From Pararhizobium arenae (GTDB lineage: Bacteria; Pseudomonadota; Alphaproteobacteria; Rhizobiales; Rhizobiaceae), in NCBI RefSeq assembly GCF_001931685.1, contig NZ_MOOY01000007.1, forward strand, positions 176,130 through 240,129: a stretch of DNA of 64,000 nucleotides. Direction: 5' to 3'. The notes below the pieces were generated by a model. The model did not search any database. It saw only the letters and a list, made by a program, of their open reading frames with translations, and was not told the origin of the DNA. A program made the position numbers and the translations under genes. Shown here piece by piece: positions 1 through 8,998 of this stretch. Numbering within the stretch: position 1 is the first letter of the stretch; each line of letters starts with the position of its first letter.

Positions 1-492
1 GGCATCGAGGTCGGTTCCGGCGATCACTGGCAGACATCGGCAAACGGCAAGGAAACCATCCACGCCTTCCGCTATGCGCTCTATGACGGAGTGAAGACCG
101 GCAGCCAGGACGGCTCGCCGCTCAGCACGCTGATGGGCCGCTTCACCGAATTCGACGGCGGCGTGACCTCGGTGCATCTCGGTGGCACGTCCTTTCTCGT
201 CTGCTATCCCGACCACGGCATGATCTACCGTTTCGTGCCGAAGGGGCCGGAAGCTTGCGAGATGGAACTGATCTGGCTCGTCAATGGCGAGGCCGAAGAG
301 GGCCGGGACTACGACCTCGAAAAGCTGAAATGGCTCTGGACCGTCACTACCGACGAGGACAAGGCGATCATAGAGCATACCTCGCGCGGCGTGCGCTCGA
401 ATTTCTTCGTGCCTGGCCCGATCGCGCCGATGGAGCAGAACGAACTGCGTTACATCAATTGGTATCTCGACGAGATCAGCCGGCCGGTCTAA
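1..492 (+). CDS. Rieske non-haem iron oxygenase alpha subunit, C-terminal part (partial)
   Basis: The reading frame is open from the first base of the window to TAA at 490-492, so only the last 163 residues are present and the start lies upstream. The visible part is the C-terminal catalytic (SRPBCC) domain of a Rieske oxygenase. The hallmark is the end segment with an ED(K)xIIE helix, RGVRS, a PGP turn, and a terminal NWYLDEI, as in the GbcA/carnitine/choline monooxygenase-like branch. The Rieske 2Fe-2S centre and the iron ligands would lie upstream of the window. Such enzymes hydroxylate or demethylate amines and aromatics with electrons from a reductase partner. The substrate cannot be read from this fragment; a betaine-type substrate would suit the other catabolic clusters here but that is only inference. 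Confidence 0.8.
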   Translation, partial: GIEVGSGDHWQTSANGKETIHAFRYALYDGVKTGSQDGSPLSTLMGRFTEFDGGVTSVHLGGTSFLVCYPDHGMIYRFVPKGPEACEMELIWLVNGEAEEGRDYDLEKLKWLWTVTTDEDKAIIEHTSRGVRSNFFVPGPIAPMEQNELRYINWYLDEISRPV

Positions 493-496
493 GGCT

Positions 497-1018
497 TCAG
501 AGATTACGCCCCGAAACGCTGTCGATCCGCGTTGTCCAGCGCGGCGTGCGTGGCGTGGCGCCGAGGCGGTTGGGGAAGGTGAAGAAGGTGCTGATCGCCT
601 GACTTTCGCCCGGCGGAACACGGGCAAGGATCAGCGCGGTATCCTCGCCGACCAGGCGGCATGGGGTCTCGGCGCAATCTTCGAGGATGGCCGTCAGCCT
701 GAAATACTCCAGAAAAGCGCCGCTCGTGTTGCGCACGGTACCCGTCGCGCGAAAACTCAGGTCGGTACCATTGCGCTCGAAGCCAATGGTTTCGACCACA
801 ATCTGATCCGGCGTGATGGGCGGGGCCGGTCGCGCGGCGGTTGACGGTTCCGCGGCGGGCTTGCGGTTGTCGTCCGTCAGCCAGACCACGAAAGCGACGC
901 AAAGACCGATTGCCACCAGCACGCTCAGAACAGGTTCGGCGAAGCGGCGGAACCGCGACGAACGCATGGCGAAATAGACGATCAATATGGCCGCCAGCGC
1001 GGGAATTATCCAGATCAT
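497..1018 (-). CDS. Membrane-anchored hypothetical protein with FxLYD-like domain
   Basis: A 173-residue protein with a hydrophobic N-terminal segment (about 1-14), a second hydrophobic segment (about 28-46), then a Pro/Ala-rich linker (about 50-70) and a C-terminal domain of about 100 residues. That domain has the feel of the FxLYD/DUF3426-type beta-sandwich: a stretch reading ATGTVRNTSGAFL followed by a paired-cysteine loop (DCAETPC). The ATG at 1018 is preceded by GGAGG at good spacing. It ends 4 bases from the convergent end of the oxygenase gene. No enzymatic motif is visible; the likely place is the inner membrane with the C-terminal domain outside. Function unknown. Confidence 0.65.
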   Translation of the reverse strand: MIWIIPALAAILIVYFAMRSSRFRRFAEPVLSVLVAIGLCVAFVVWLTDDNRKPAAEPSTAARPAPPITPDQIVVETIGFERNGTDLSFRATGTVRNTSGAFLEYFRLTAILEDCAETPCRLVGEDTALILARVPPGESQAISTFFTFPNRLGATPRTPRWTTRIDSVSGRNL

Positions 1019-1119
1019 TCAAAAGCCTCCCAGGCCAATATAGGAAGCCGGACGCTGCGAGGGAAGCTGTGCGCGTCGCTATAAAGCGAGAACTTCATTC
1101 GCAGCCTGGAGACCAGATT

Positions 1120-2226
1120 TTACTTCAGGCTGATCCAGTAGGCGCCGCGAAAAGGCACGGCGGCAAAGCGTGCGTTGATTTCCTTCAGGCTCGCATCCGG
1201 ATCGATGTCGCCGAAGATGTCCGGACGCAGCCAGTGGGCGAAGGCCTCGGCTGCGAGGATATTGAGCGGTACGGCATTGAAGAAGTTCCAGAGGCCATGC
1301 ACACGACCCTCGCGCACACCCTTGAGGTTGGCAAGCAACGGGTTTTTCACAGCCGCTTCCAGCGTGCTGCGGGCTTCTTCCGGGTCAACGCCGGGGCCAA
1401 TCGAGAAGCTGCTATAGGTGCCGCCCGGCGAGGCCGTGGCAATATAGACTTCCGGGTCGGCGGCGATCAGGAATTCGCTGCTGACGGTGCCGCCCTGCGG
1501 CGGCAGGTTCTTGTTGGCGATGTTCCGGCTGCCGGTGATGGCGATGAACGCGCCGAGCCCGCCGACGCCATAGGCGTAGCAGCAGCGATCCGGGTTCGGG
1601 AAGGCATCCATCACCACCGTCGGGCCGGGCTCAGGATGGGCGGCCACCCGGTCCGTGATGGTCTTCAGATGCGCCTCGTAGAAATTGGCAAAGGCATTGG
1701 CCTGCTCATCGCGCTCCAGAATCTGGCCGAGCAGGCGCATGTTTCCGGGGGTATTCTTGAGCGCATCGCTGTTGAAATCCACGACCACGACCGGCAGGTC
1801 GATGCTTTCCATATATTCGATGGCGCGCTTGCCGAGTTCGGTATCCGCCTGCCAGTTGGCGAGGATGGCGAGATCGGCATTCAATGTCAGAATCGTCTCC
1901 ATCGAAAGCCCGTCACCCGTACCATTGCCGATCAGCGGCACATCTGCCAGCCTCGGAAACTTGGCGACGAAATCCTTGTAGATTTCCGGATTGTCGCCCT
2001 TCATGTCCCCGGACCAGCCGGCAAGGATGCTCACCGGATCGGGATGGATCAGCGACAGTGCCACCAGATTGAAGCCGCTGCCCAGAAGCACGGCCTTCGG
2101 CTTTGCCTTGATGGTGACGCTGCGGCCGAGCGAATCCGTGATCGTCATCGGCCAGCGTTCCTGCGCGACAGACGGCGAAACGAGCCCAACCATCAGGGCG
2201 GCAAAAACAACGAGGAAACGGATCAA
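1120..2226 (-). CDS. Siderophore/haem-type iron ABC transporter substrate-binding protein
   Basis: 368 residues beginning at a TTG codon that sits one base after the stop of the upstream fhuF-like gene, which implies translational coupling. Residues 1-22 form a signal peptide (hydrophobic core FLVVFAALMVGLVSP, cleavage near SVAQ). The mature part starts WPMTITDSLGRSVTI and follows the FepB/BtuF class III fold: a KPKAVLLG strand, a GTGDGLSMETILTLNADLAIL segment, and a C-terminal lobe. It should bind a ferric siderophore or haem in the periplasm and hand it to a BtuCD-like transporter. No permease or ATPase gene lies next to it, so those components must be elsewhere. An upstream in-frame extension to 2490 exists but overlaps fhuF and looks noncoding. 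Confidence 0.8.
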   Translation of the reverse strand: MIRFLVVFAALMVGLVSPSVAQERWPMTITDSLGRSVTIKAKPKAVLLGSGFNLVALSLIHPDPVSILAGWSGDMKGDNPEIYKDFVAKFPRLADVPLIGNGTGDGLSMETILTLNADLAILANWQADTELGKRAIEYMESIDLPVVVVDFNSDALKNTPGNMRLLGQILERDEQANAFANFYEAHLKTITDRVAAHPEPGPTVVMDAFPNPDRCCYAYGVGGLGAFIAITGSRNIANKNLPPQGGTVSSEFLIAADPEVYIATASPGGTYSSFSIGPGVDPEEARSTLEAAVKNPLLANLKGVREGRVHGLWNFFNAVPLNILAAEAFAHWLRPDIFGDIDPDASLKEINARFAAVPFRGAYWISLK

Positions 2227-2227
2227 T

Positions 2228-3061
2228 TTACTGCTTTCTTTGTTCGGGAAGGGCGCAGAGTTCGCCACAGCTGGGGATGCCCGGCAGCATGTAACGCAGG
2301 CAGCAGACCTTGCGTCGACAGATCGTCTGCTCGCCATCGGTTTCATGGCGCAGGCAGCCGCGGAAGGGATTGAGCGTGCCATCCGGCAGGAACTGTTCTT
2401 CAAAAAGGGCGCGCGACGCCCAGTTGCCGGCCTCGGAGGCCTTGCCCTGCGCCGTGGCATTGAAGGCGTAGTCGATATAGACGGCGGCATTGTTCCAGGC
2501 GAGGCGGGGTGCCAGCCCGCCCTGGTTCTTGAGCTCCTGCACGATCGGGGTCAGATGATCGCGCACGAGAGGAGCAACGAAGGACAGGAGATCGTCGTCG
2601 CTCGCTTCGCTCCACGCACCTTCGTCTGCAAGGCCAAAGGCGCGCGGCAATCCATCCTCGCCAAGCGCGATCGACATGGCATTCATGTCGACGGAGAGTT
2701 CCTGATGGAAGCGGCGCGCGACGATATAGGGGATGGTGAGCGCCGAGAAATAATAGAGCGACCACATGGAGGCGACGGCCCGCCGGTCGGCGCCATTTTT
2801 CCCGGCCGCGTAAGTATCCAACGCTTTTGAAAACGCATCCGAGGCAAAGAACTCGGCGAGAGTGGTCGCACCATCCAGGTCACCAGCGAGCATCATCTTC
2901 TCGCCGCACCAGGCGTGCTCACCGGCGAAAACCGTCTTCAGGCTCGAAGGCCCGAATGCGGCTTTCGTTTCATGCTGAGAGGTTATGCTCAAAGGGTCAC
3001 CGGTTCGAACGGCAAACGCGGAGCACCGTTCTTTCAAGATAAAGATGAATTCCCTTATCAA
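2228..3061 (-). CDS. FhuF-like siderophore-iron reductase
   Basis: 277 residues if the TTG at 3061 is used; the true start is uncertain because the first in-frame ATG pair would cut into the conserved N-terminal region. The C-terminus carries the FhuF 2Fe-2S motif: adjacent cysteines in KVCCLRYMLPG followed by SCGELC, i.e. C-C-x10-C-x2-C. Upstream are the typical WSLYYFSALTIPY helix and a RLAWNNAAVYIDY segment. FhuF proteins release iron from imported ferric siderophores by reduction in the cytoplasm. The gene is immediately followed by the iron-binding periplasmic protein, which supports the role. Its length is close to the 262-residue E. coli FhuF. Confidence 0.85.
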   Translation of the reverse strand: MIREFIFILKERCSAFAVRTGDPLSITSQHETKAAFGPSSLKTVFAGEHAWCGEKMMLAGDLDGATTLAEFFASDAFSKALDTYAAGKNGADRRAVASMWSLYYFSALTIPYIVARRFHQELSVDMNAMSIALGEDGLPRAFGLADEGAWSEASDDDLLSFVAPLVRDHLTPIVQELKNQGGLAPRLAWNNAAVYIDYAFNATAQGKASEAGNWASRALFEEQFLPDGTLNPFRGCLRHETDGEQTICRRKVCCLRYMLPGIPSCGELCALPEQRKQ

Positions 3062-3110
3062 GAATTACGGGCGAAAATCAATCCGTTTCGTTTCTGGTCT
3101 AGCTGGATCG

Positions 3111-3239
3111 TTCCCTCTCCCGGCGTGCGAGGAGAGGGCTAAGGTGAGGGGCAGAACTTTCATCCTTGAGAAGGCCGAAATTTGCGCCCCTCATCCGCCC
3201 TTCGGGCACCTTCTCCCCGCGGGCGGGGGGAAGGGATAA
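3111..3239. repeat. RIME-like palindromic intergenic repeat
   Basis: Two hairpin-forming segments (an inverted CCCTCTCC...GGAGAGGG arm near 3113-3137 and CTTCTCCCC...GGGGGAAGG near 3210-3235), flanked by GTGAGGGGC and GCCCCTCAT ends that are themselves inverted. The same sequence family recurs at 7537, 28403, 30070 and 39298. It fills the gap between the fhuF-like and patD-like genes. Confidence 0.75.
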
Positions 3240-3245
3240 CCCGAA

Positions 3246-4673
3246 TCAACCGTGATTGATCATGATGTGGCGGACGGCGGTGTAGTCTTCCAGCGCGTAG
3301 ATAGACATATCCTTGCCGTAGCCCGACTGCTTGACGCCGCCATGGGGCATCTCGTTGGTCAGCATGAAGTGGGTGTTGATCCAGGTGCAGCCGTATTGCA
3401 GGCGGGAGGCCGCCTTCATCGCCTTCGAAATATCCTTGGTCCAGACGGACGAGGCCAAGCCATAGTCGCTGTCGTTCGCCCAGCGGACGGCTTCGCCATC
3501 TTCCTTAAATCGGGTGACGGATACGACCGGGCCGAAGACCTCGCGGCGTACGATCTCGTCGTCCTGGGTCGCGCCGGCAACGACGGTCGGCTGGAAGTAG
3601 AAGCCGTCCGTGCTGCCGAGTGCGCCGCCGGTGGCGATTTCGATATGCTTCTGCTCGGTGGCGCGCTCGACGAAGCTCGCTACACGGTCGCGCTGACGCT
3701 TGGAGATCAGCGGGCCGATCTCGTTTTCGGTGTCGTCGGCCTGATTGTACTTGATGGTCGAGACGGCGGAGGAGAGGTCGGCGACCAGCTTCTCGTAGAT
3801 GCCGTCCTGCGCATAGATGCGGCAGGCGGCGGTGCAGTCCTGACCGGCATTGTAGTAACCGAAGGTGCGGATGCCGGAAACGACGGCGTCGATATCGGCG
3901 TCGTCATAGACGATGACCGGAGCCTTGCCGCCGAGTTCCAGATGGGTGCGCTTGACGGTCTTGGCGGCGGCGGTCAGCACCTTCTTGCCGGTGGCGATAT
4001 CGCCGGTGATCGAGACCATACCGATCTTCGGATGGTTGATCAGCGCGTTGCCGACAGTTTCGCCGCGGCCGAGGATGATGTTGACGACGCCTTCCGGGAG
4101 GATGCCGGCGAGCAGCTTCGCCATCTTCAGTGCCGTCAGCGGCGTCTGTTCGGAGGGTTTGAAGACAACGGTGTTGCCGCCGGCAATCGCCGGTGCCAGC
4201 TTCCAGGCCATCATCATCAGCGGGTAGTTCCACGGCGCGATCGAACCGATGATGCCGACCGGATCACGGCGGATCATCGAGGTATGGCCGGCAAGATATT
4301 CGCCCGCGACCGGCGCGTGCATGGAGCGGATGGCGCCGGCGAAGAAGCGCCAGCAGTCGACAATGGCCGGCAGTTCGTCATTGCGCACGGCATTGATCGG
4401 CTTGCCGCAGTTGAGCGCTTCCAAGGCCGCGAAGGCATCGACTTCGCTTTCGATAGCGTCGGCGATCTTCAGGAGATAGCCGGAGCGTTCGGCCGGCGTC
4501 GTTGCCGCCCAGCTGTCAAAGGCTTTTTCGGCCGCCGCAACCGCCGCCTCGATCTGGCTGTAGGATGCTTCCGGCAGATCGATGATCTTGCCGCCGGTGC
4601 GCGGGTTGAGGATATGCTCCTCGGCTTCGGTGCCTGCTTCGAAGCGCGAGCCGATCAGGAGTTCGGTATCCAT
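3246..4673 (-). CDS. patD: Gamma-aminobutyraldehyde dehydrogenase (PatD/YdcW type)
   Basis: 475 residues, the same size as E. coli PatD (474). It oxidises 4-aminobutyraldehyde, the product of putrescine transamination, to GABA with NAD. The match to PatD runs the full length, including [22 protein letters not shown], the [16 protein letters not shown] block, the [11 protein letters not shown] cofactor-binding loop, [10 protein letters not shown] with the general-base Glu, and the catalytic Cys in [11 protein letters not shown]. The C-terminus reads [17 protein letters not shown] as in PatD. The ATG at 4673 is chosen because the upstream in-frame extension has no homology. It closes a five-gene operon in the same order as E. 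coli ydcSTUV-patD, 92 bases after the permease gene. Confidence 0.9.
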   Translation of the reverse strand: MDTELLIGSRFEAGTEAEEHILNPRTGGKIIDLPEASYSQIEAAVAAAEKAFDSWAATTPAERSGYLLKIADAIESEVDAFAALEALNCGKPINAVRNDELPAIVDCWRFFAGAIRSMHAPVAGEYLAGHTSMIRRDPVGIIGSIAPWNYPLMMMAWKLAPAIAGGNTVVFKPSEQTPLTALKMAKLLAGILPEGVVNIILGRGETVGNALINHPKIGMVSITGDIATGKKVLTAAAKTVKRTHLELGGKAPVIVYDDADIDAVVSGIRTFGYYNAGQDCTAACRIYAQDGIYEKLVADLSSAVSTIKYNQADDTENEIGPLISKRQRDRVASFVERATEQKHIEIATGGALGSTDGFYFQPTVVAGATQDDEIVRREVFGPVVSVTRFKEDGEAVRWANDSDYGLASSVWTKDISKAMKAASRLQYGCTWINTHFMLTNEMPHGGVKQSGYGKDMSIYALEDYTAVRHIMINHG

Positions 4674-4765
4674 TGTTCTTCTCCCTTGGTTTGAGGGGAG
4701 CGAGTAGCGAGTAGCGAATAGATTTGTCTTAAGAACTCTGTTCGCTATTCGCCATTCGCCCCTGT

Positions 4766-5578
4766 TCATTTTCCGGCGCCGGCGATCTGGTCGCCTTCGC
4801 GGGTGAGGTAATAGGCCGCCAGGATCGGCAGGAAGGTGACGAGCACGACCACCATGGCGACGACATTGGTAACGGGGCGCTGGCGCGGGCGGATCAGCTC
4901 TTCCAGCATCCAGATCGGCAGGGTCGATTGCTGGCCGCCGGTGAAGGTGGTGACGATGACCTCATCGAAGGACAGCGCGAAGGCGAGCATGCCGCCGGCC
5001 AGAAGGGCGGTGCCGATATTGGGCAGGATGACGTGGCGGAAGGTCTGGAAACCATCGGCGCCGAGATCCATCGAGGCCTCGATCAGCGAACCGGAGACGC
5101 GGCGGAAGCGGGCGACGGCATTGTTGTAGACGACCACGACGCAGAAGGTGGCGTGGCCGAGAACGATGGTCCAGACCGAAAACGGAATATCCGCCATCGA
5201 GAAGGCCGAGCGCAGCGCAATGCCGGTGATGATGCCGGGAAGCGCGATCGGCAGGATGACGAGCAGCGAGATGACCTCGCGGCCGAAAAAGCGCGTCTGG
5301 CTGACGGCGGCGGCGCAGAGCGTGCCGAGCACGAGGGCGATGGCCGTCGCGATGCTGGCAACCTTGATGGAGAGAAGCAGCGCCTCCCAGACATCCGGCC
5401 GGTTCCAGGTGACGGCAAACCATTGCAGCGTCAGGCCGGGCGGCGGGAACTGGTAGCTCTTTTCCTCGGTCGTGAAGGCATAGAGGAAGATGAGCAGGAT
5501 CGGCACATGCAGGAAGAGCAGGCCTGCACCGGCTGCGATTTTCAAGCTCAGCGGAGTGGAGGAGCGATCAGAGCGCAT
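4766..5578 (-). CDS. ABC transporter permease, YdcV type
   Basis: 270 residues with about six membrane helices and the binding-protein-dependent transport (EAA) loop: [25 protein letters not shown], near residues 165-190. It belongs to the PotC branch of polyamine-type permeases. The ATG at 5578 overlaps the end of the upstream permease gene by 11 bases, which suggests coupling; an upstream in-frame extension to 5749 is the shadow of that gene. Together with the YdcU-like permease it should form the membrane channel for a polyamine or related amine. Homologues in E. coli sit directly before patD, as here. Confidence 0.88.
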   Translation of the reverse strand: MRSDRSSTPLSLKIAAGAGLLFLHVPILLIFLYAFTTEEKSYQFPPPGLTLQWFAVTWNRPDVWEALLLSIKVASIATAIALVLGTLCAAAVSQTRFFGREVISLLVILPIALPGIITGIALRSAFSMADIPFSVWTIVLGHATFCVVVVYNNAVARFRRVSGSLIEASMDLGADGFQTFRHVILPNIGTALLAGGMLAFALSFDEVIVTTFTGGQQSTLPIWMLEELIRPRQRPVTNVVAMVVVLVTFLPILAAYYLTREGDQIAGAGK

Positions 5579-6518
5579 CGAAAGCTCCCATGCGTTTTGC
5601 CATCCAGAGATAGAGGCCCATGATGACGATCGGGACGACGGAGAAGGCGGCGGCGAGCGGAATGTTGCCGGCCGTGCCCTGCTGGGCATAGACCGCCTGG
5701 CCGATGAACAGCCGCGACGAGCCGATGACCTGCGGGATGATGTAGTCACCCAGCGTCAGCGAGAAGGTGAAGATCGAGCCGGCGACGATGCCGGGCAGGG
5801 CGAGCGGGAAGAGCACATACTTGAAGGTCTGGGCCGGATTGCCACCGAGATCGGCTGATGCCTCGATGAGATTGCCGGGAACCCGCTCCAGCGATGCCTG
5901 GATCGGCAGGATCATGAAGGGCATCCAGACATAGATGAAGACGATGAAGGTGCCGGTGTAGCTGATCGACAGCGAGTTGCCGCCGACGACCGGAAGCGCA
6001 AGCCATGCATCGAGCAGCCAGAGCAGGTGCAGCTTGGTCAGCGCCCAGGTGACGATGCCTTCCTTGGCGAGGATCAGCTTCCAGGCATAGATCTTGACCA
6101 GATAGCTCGACCAGAGCGGCAGCATGACGCCGAGATAGAAGATCGCCTTCCATTTGCCCTTGGCATAACGCGCCGCGTAATAGGCAATAGGGAAGGCGAT
6201 GATGGCGGAGGCGAGCGTCACCAACGCGGCCATGACGACGGTGCGCAGGATGATGTCGAAATTGGCCGGGATCAGCAGCTGTTTGTAGGTGGCGAGCGTG
6301 AACTCGTAATTGATGAGCCCGGAGAAATCATCAATCGAGAAGAAGCTCTGCAAGAGCAGCGCCAGCAGCGACCCCAAATAGATGATGCCGAGCCAGAGGA
6401 CCGGCGGGCCGAGCAGGATCAAGAGCAGCACATGCGGATGCCGCCAGAGGAAATCCGACAGGCGGCGGGCAAGACCCGAGCGCTCCGGCAGGATGGACTG
6501 ATGGGTGACGGCGCTCAT
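5568..6518 (-). CDS. ABC transporter permease, YdcU type
   Basis: 316 residues, six or more membrane helices beginning with a long N-terminal helix ([21 protein letters not shown]). The EAA loop [28 protein letters not shown] lies near residues 215-240. It is the PotB-like partner of the next permease. The start ATG overlaps the stop of the ATPase gene (6515-6518, ATGA), so the transport genes are translationally coupled. The fold and gene order match E. coli YdcU. Confidence 0.88.
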   Translation of the reverse strand: MSAVTHQSILPERSGLARRLSDFLWRHPHVLLLILLGPPVLWLGIIYLGSLLALLLQSFFSIDDFSGLINYEFTLATYKQLLIPANFDIILRTVVMAALVTLASAIIAFPIAYYAARYAKGKWKAIFYLGVMLPLWSSYLVKIYAWKLILAKEGIVTWALTKLHLLWLLDAWLALPVVGGNSLSISYTGTFIVFIYVWMPFMILPIQASLERVPGNLIEASADLGGNPAQTFKYVLFPLALPGIVAGSIFTFSLTLGDYIIPQVIGSSRLFIGQAVYAQQGTAGNIPLAAAFSVVPIVIMGLYLWMAKRMGAFDAL

Positions 6519-7513
6519 GCTTGCTCCATCACGTGCATGTCGTTGCGGGAAAAGGCGAGGGTGATGTTGGCGCCCTGTTCAGGCACGGGCATTGCGGCCG
6601 GAGCCGAGATGATGATGCGCTGGCCATCGCAATCGACGGTGATGCGATTGACCGCGCCGAGGAAGCTGCAGGCGACGACCGTGCCGGACAGCGTCAGCAA
6701 TTCTGCCCACGAGGTTCCGATCTGGATCGCTTCAGGGCGCAGGCTCGCGGCCCCAGCGGAAATGCCGAGTTTGGCGAGCGTGGCGGAAGAGAGGACGTTG
6801 GACGAGCCCACGAAATCGGCGACGAAGCGGGTCTGTGGACGCTTGTAGATATCCTCGGGCGTGCCGAGCTGCTGGATCTTGCCGTTGTTGAAGACGGCGA
6901 TGCGATCTGCCATCGACAGGGCCTCGCCTTGGTCGTGGGTGACGAAGACGAAGGTGATGCCGAGCGATTTTTGCAGGCTCTTCAGCTCTTCCTGCATCTG
7001 CTCGCGCAGCTTCAGGTCCAGCGCGCCGAGCGGCTCATCGAGCAGCAGGACTTTTGGGCGATTGACGAGCGCCCGGGCGAGCGCCACGCGCTGGCGCTGG
7101 CCACCGGAAAGCTGCCCCGGCTTGCGCACGCCGTAACCCGGCAGTTTCACCATGGCGAGCGCATCTTCCGCCGCCTTGCGCCGTTCTTCACGGCCGACGC
7201 CCTTGACCATCAGGCCGTAGGCGACGTTGTCGAGGATCGAGAGATGCGGGAAGAGGGCGTAATCCTGAAACACGGTGTTGACGTTTCGGCGATAGGGCGG
7301 CACGCCCTCGGCCGTTTCGCCGAAGATTTCGATGTGACCGTCTGTTGGCTGCTCGAAGCCGGCCATGAGGCGGAGGCACGTGGTCTTGCCGGAGCCGGAG
7401 GGGCCGAGCATGGCAAAGAATTCGCCCTCGGCGATCGAAAGATCGACACCATCGACGGCACGCACATTACCGAAGTGGCGGGATACTTTCTGGAAGAGAA
7501 CGGCGGCGGTCAT
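6515..7513 (-). CDS. ABC transporter ATP-binding protein, YdcT/PotA type
   Basis: 332 residues. Walker A is GPSGSGKTT (about 37-45), the Q-loop is in NTVFQDYALFPHL, the ABC signature is LSGGQRQRVALARAL, Walker B is VLLLDEPLGALD, and the H-loop is FVTHD. A C-terminal TOBE-type domain (about 240-332) is typical of polyamine and sugar importers. The ATG at 7513 is preferred to the in-frame extension, because the protein then starts like its homologues (MTAAVLFQKVSRHFG). It energises the YdcU/V-like permeases. Confidence 0.9.
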   Translation of the reverse strand: MTAAVLFQKVSRHFGNVRAVDGVDLSIAEGEFFAMLGPSGSGKTTCLRLMAGFEQPTDGHIEIFGETAEGVPPYRRNVNTVFQDYALFPHLSILDNVAYGLMVKGVGREERRKAAEDALAMVKLPGYGVRKPGQLSGGQRQRVALARALVNRPKVLLLDEPLGALDLKLREQMQEELKSLQKSLGITFVFVTHDQGEALSMADRIAVFNNGKIQQLGTPEDIYKRPQTRFVADFVGSSNVLSSATLAKLGISAGAASLRPEAIQIGTSWAELLTLSGTVVACSFLGAVNRITVDCDGQRIIISAPAAMPVPEQGANITLAFSRNDMHVMEQA

Positions 7514-7536
7514 GGAGGCTCCGGAATTCGCGTTTG

Positions 7537-7650
7537 TGCCCCTCATCCGCCCTGTCGGGCACCTTCTCCCCGTGAACGGGGAGAAGGGACAAGCGGCAAT
7601 CTCCGTCGTTCCCTCTCCCCGCGTGCGGGGAGAGGGTTAGGGTGAGGGGC
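7537..7650. repeat. RIME-like palindromic intergenic repeat
   Basis: GCCCCTCATCCGCCC at one end and a GTGAGGGGC at the other, with two internal hairpins, CTTCTCCCCGTGAACGGGGAGAAGG and CCTCTCCCCGCGTGCGGGGAGAGG. It lies between the binding-protein gene and the ATPase gene of the ydc-like operon. The hairpins could lower expression of the downstream membrane genes relative to the binding protein, but that is inference. Confidence 0.8.
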
Positions 7651-7679
7651 ATTCTTGAAGGTTTAAATGGAGGCCGGAC

Positions 7680-8840
7680 TTACCGGCCGCCGATCACTCC
7701 GATATAGTCGGAAACCCAACGGTGGTAGGGTACGCACTCGCCCTGGCTTTCGCACTTGGAGACCGGGGTCTTCCAGAAGCTGATCTTGTCGAAGTTGTCG
7801 AAGCCGTTGGTGTGGCAACCCTCGTCCGTCAGCAGTTCATTGCCCTTGCAGGCGCCGGGAACGGAAGGAACGGCACCGAACCAGGCGGCGGCATCACCCT
7901 GTACCTTGGCGGAAAGCGAATGCTCCATCCACTTGTAGGCGCAATTCGGGTGGGCGCTTTCGGCATGGAGCATGGTTGTGTCCGACCAGCCGGTGACGCC
8001 TTCTTCCGGGAAGGTCGAGGCGATCGGCAGCTTTTCGGCCTGCATCAGGTTGACCTGGAAGGGCCAGGAGCCGGAGGCGACGACGCCTTCGTTCTTGAAG
8101 TCGTCGATCTGGATCATCGCGTCATGCCAGTAACGGCCGACCAGCGTGCGCTGGACGCGCAAGAGATCGAGTGCTGCCTTGTACTGGTCTTCGTTCAGCT
8201 CATAGGGGTCCTTGATGCCGAGTTCCGGCTTGTGGGCCTTGAGGTAGAGGGCGGCATCGGCGACATGGATCGGGCCGTCATAGGCCTGGATGCGGCCCTT
8301 GTTCGACTTGCCGTCCGGCAGCGTGGTTTCTTCGAAGACGACGTTCCAGCTCTTCGGGGCTTCCCCCTTGAAGGCTTCGGTGTTGTACATCAGCACGTTC
8401 GGGCCCCAGAGATAAGGCGTGCCGTAATGTACGCCATCGACGGTATTCCATGGTGCGCTCTGCAGGCGCTCGTCGACGGTCTTGAAACTTGGAATGAGAT
8501 CGGTGTTGATCGGCTGGACGCGCTTGCCGGCAATGAGGCGCAGCGATGCGTCGCCCGATGCGGTGACGAGGTCGAAGCCGCCTTCGTTCATCAGGGCGAC
8601 CATTTCATCGGAGGTGGCGGCGGTCTTCACCGTGACCTTGCAGCCGGTTTCCTTTTCGAAGGAGGTAACCCAGTCGTAGTTCTTGTCGGTTTCGCCGCGC
8701 TCGATGTAACCGGCCCAGGCGACGATCGAAACTTCGCCTTCCCCGGCGCCGATTTCCTTCAGCGGTTCCTGGGCAAAGGCAGGGGCAGTCATGGCAAGGG
8801 TGAGGGCAAGCGCAGTGCAAGAATGAAGGACACGCTTCAT
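7680..8840 (-). CDS. ABC transporter substrate-binding protein, YdcS type
   Basis: 386 residues with a clear Sec signal peptide (cleavage after APAFAQ, about residue 24). The mature protein reads like E. coli YdcS/PotD: SIVAWAGYIERG near the start, VTASGDASLRLI, a WGPNVLMYNTEAF strand, and Asn/Trp-rich binding-pocket segments. Several cysteines near the C-terminus could form disulfides. It binds the substrate, probably putrescine or another polyamine, in the periplasm for the downstream ATPase and permeases. It is the first gene of the operon that ends in the patD-like gene. A LysR regulator gene lies upstream on the same strand, and a 21-bp palindrome lies about 100 bases before the start codon. 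Confidence 0.87.
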   Translation of the reverse strand: MKRVLHSCTALALTLAMTAPAFAQEPLKEIGAGEGEVSIVAWAGYIERGETDKNYDWVTSFEKETGCKVTVKTAATSDEMVALMNEGGFDLVTASGDASLRLIAGKRVQPINTDLIPSFKTVDERLQSAPWNTVDGVHYGTPYLWGPNVLMYNTEAFKGEAPKSWNVVFEETTLPDGKSNKGRIQAYDGPIHVADAALYLKAHKPELGIKDPYELNEDQYKAALDLLRVQRTLVGRYWHDAMIQIDDFKNEGVVASGSWPFQVNLMQAEKLPIASTFPEEGVTGWSDTTMLHAESAHPNCAYKWMEHSLSAKVQGDAAAWFGAVPSVPGACKGNELLTDEGCHTNGFDNFDKISFWKTPVSKCESQGECVPYHRWVSDYIGVIGGR

Positions 8841-8938
8841 TTTCAGTCTCCCGGTTTGTCCGCTTCTTGGCGGTATTGTTCCCGGGAGAAAAGGTGCCTC
8901 GATTTTGGCGCATTCGCAAATTCATTAATCAGAAAGGT

Positions 8939-8959
8939 GATATCGGAATTTCCGATATC
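8939..8959. promoter_or_regulatory. Perfect 21-bp palindrome, probable LysR-type operator
   Basis: Ten-base arms (GATATCGGAA and TTCCGATATC) around one central base. Read as a LysR box it is ATAT-N11-ATAT, which satisfies T-N11-A. It lies between the LysR-family gene ending at 8999 and the ydcS-like gene starting at 8840, in the place expected for an activator site of the transport operon. Confidence 0.7.
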
Positions 8960-8998
8960 GATCGTTTTTCTGCCAGAGTGAGCTGTGGCGGCGATCAA

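Noticed and set aside
841..2373. A 510-codon open frame on the plus strand
   Set aside because: Antisense to the iron-binding protein gene and the small membrane protein gene; Arg-rich and without recognisable domains.
3252..4694. A 480-codon open frame on the plus strand
   Set aside because: Exact antisense of the patD-like gene, with biased composition only.
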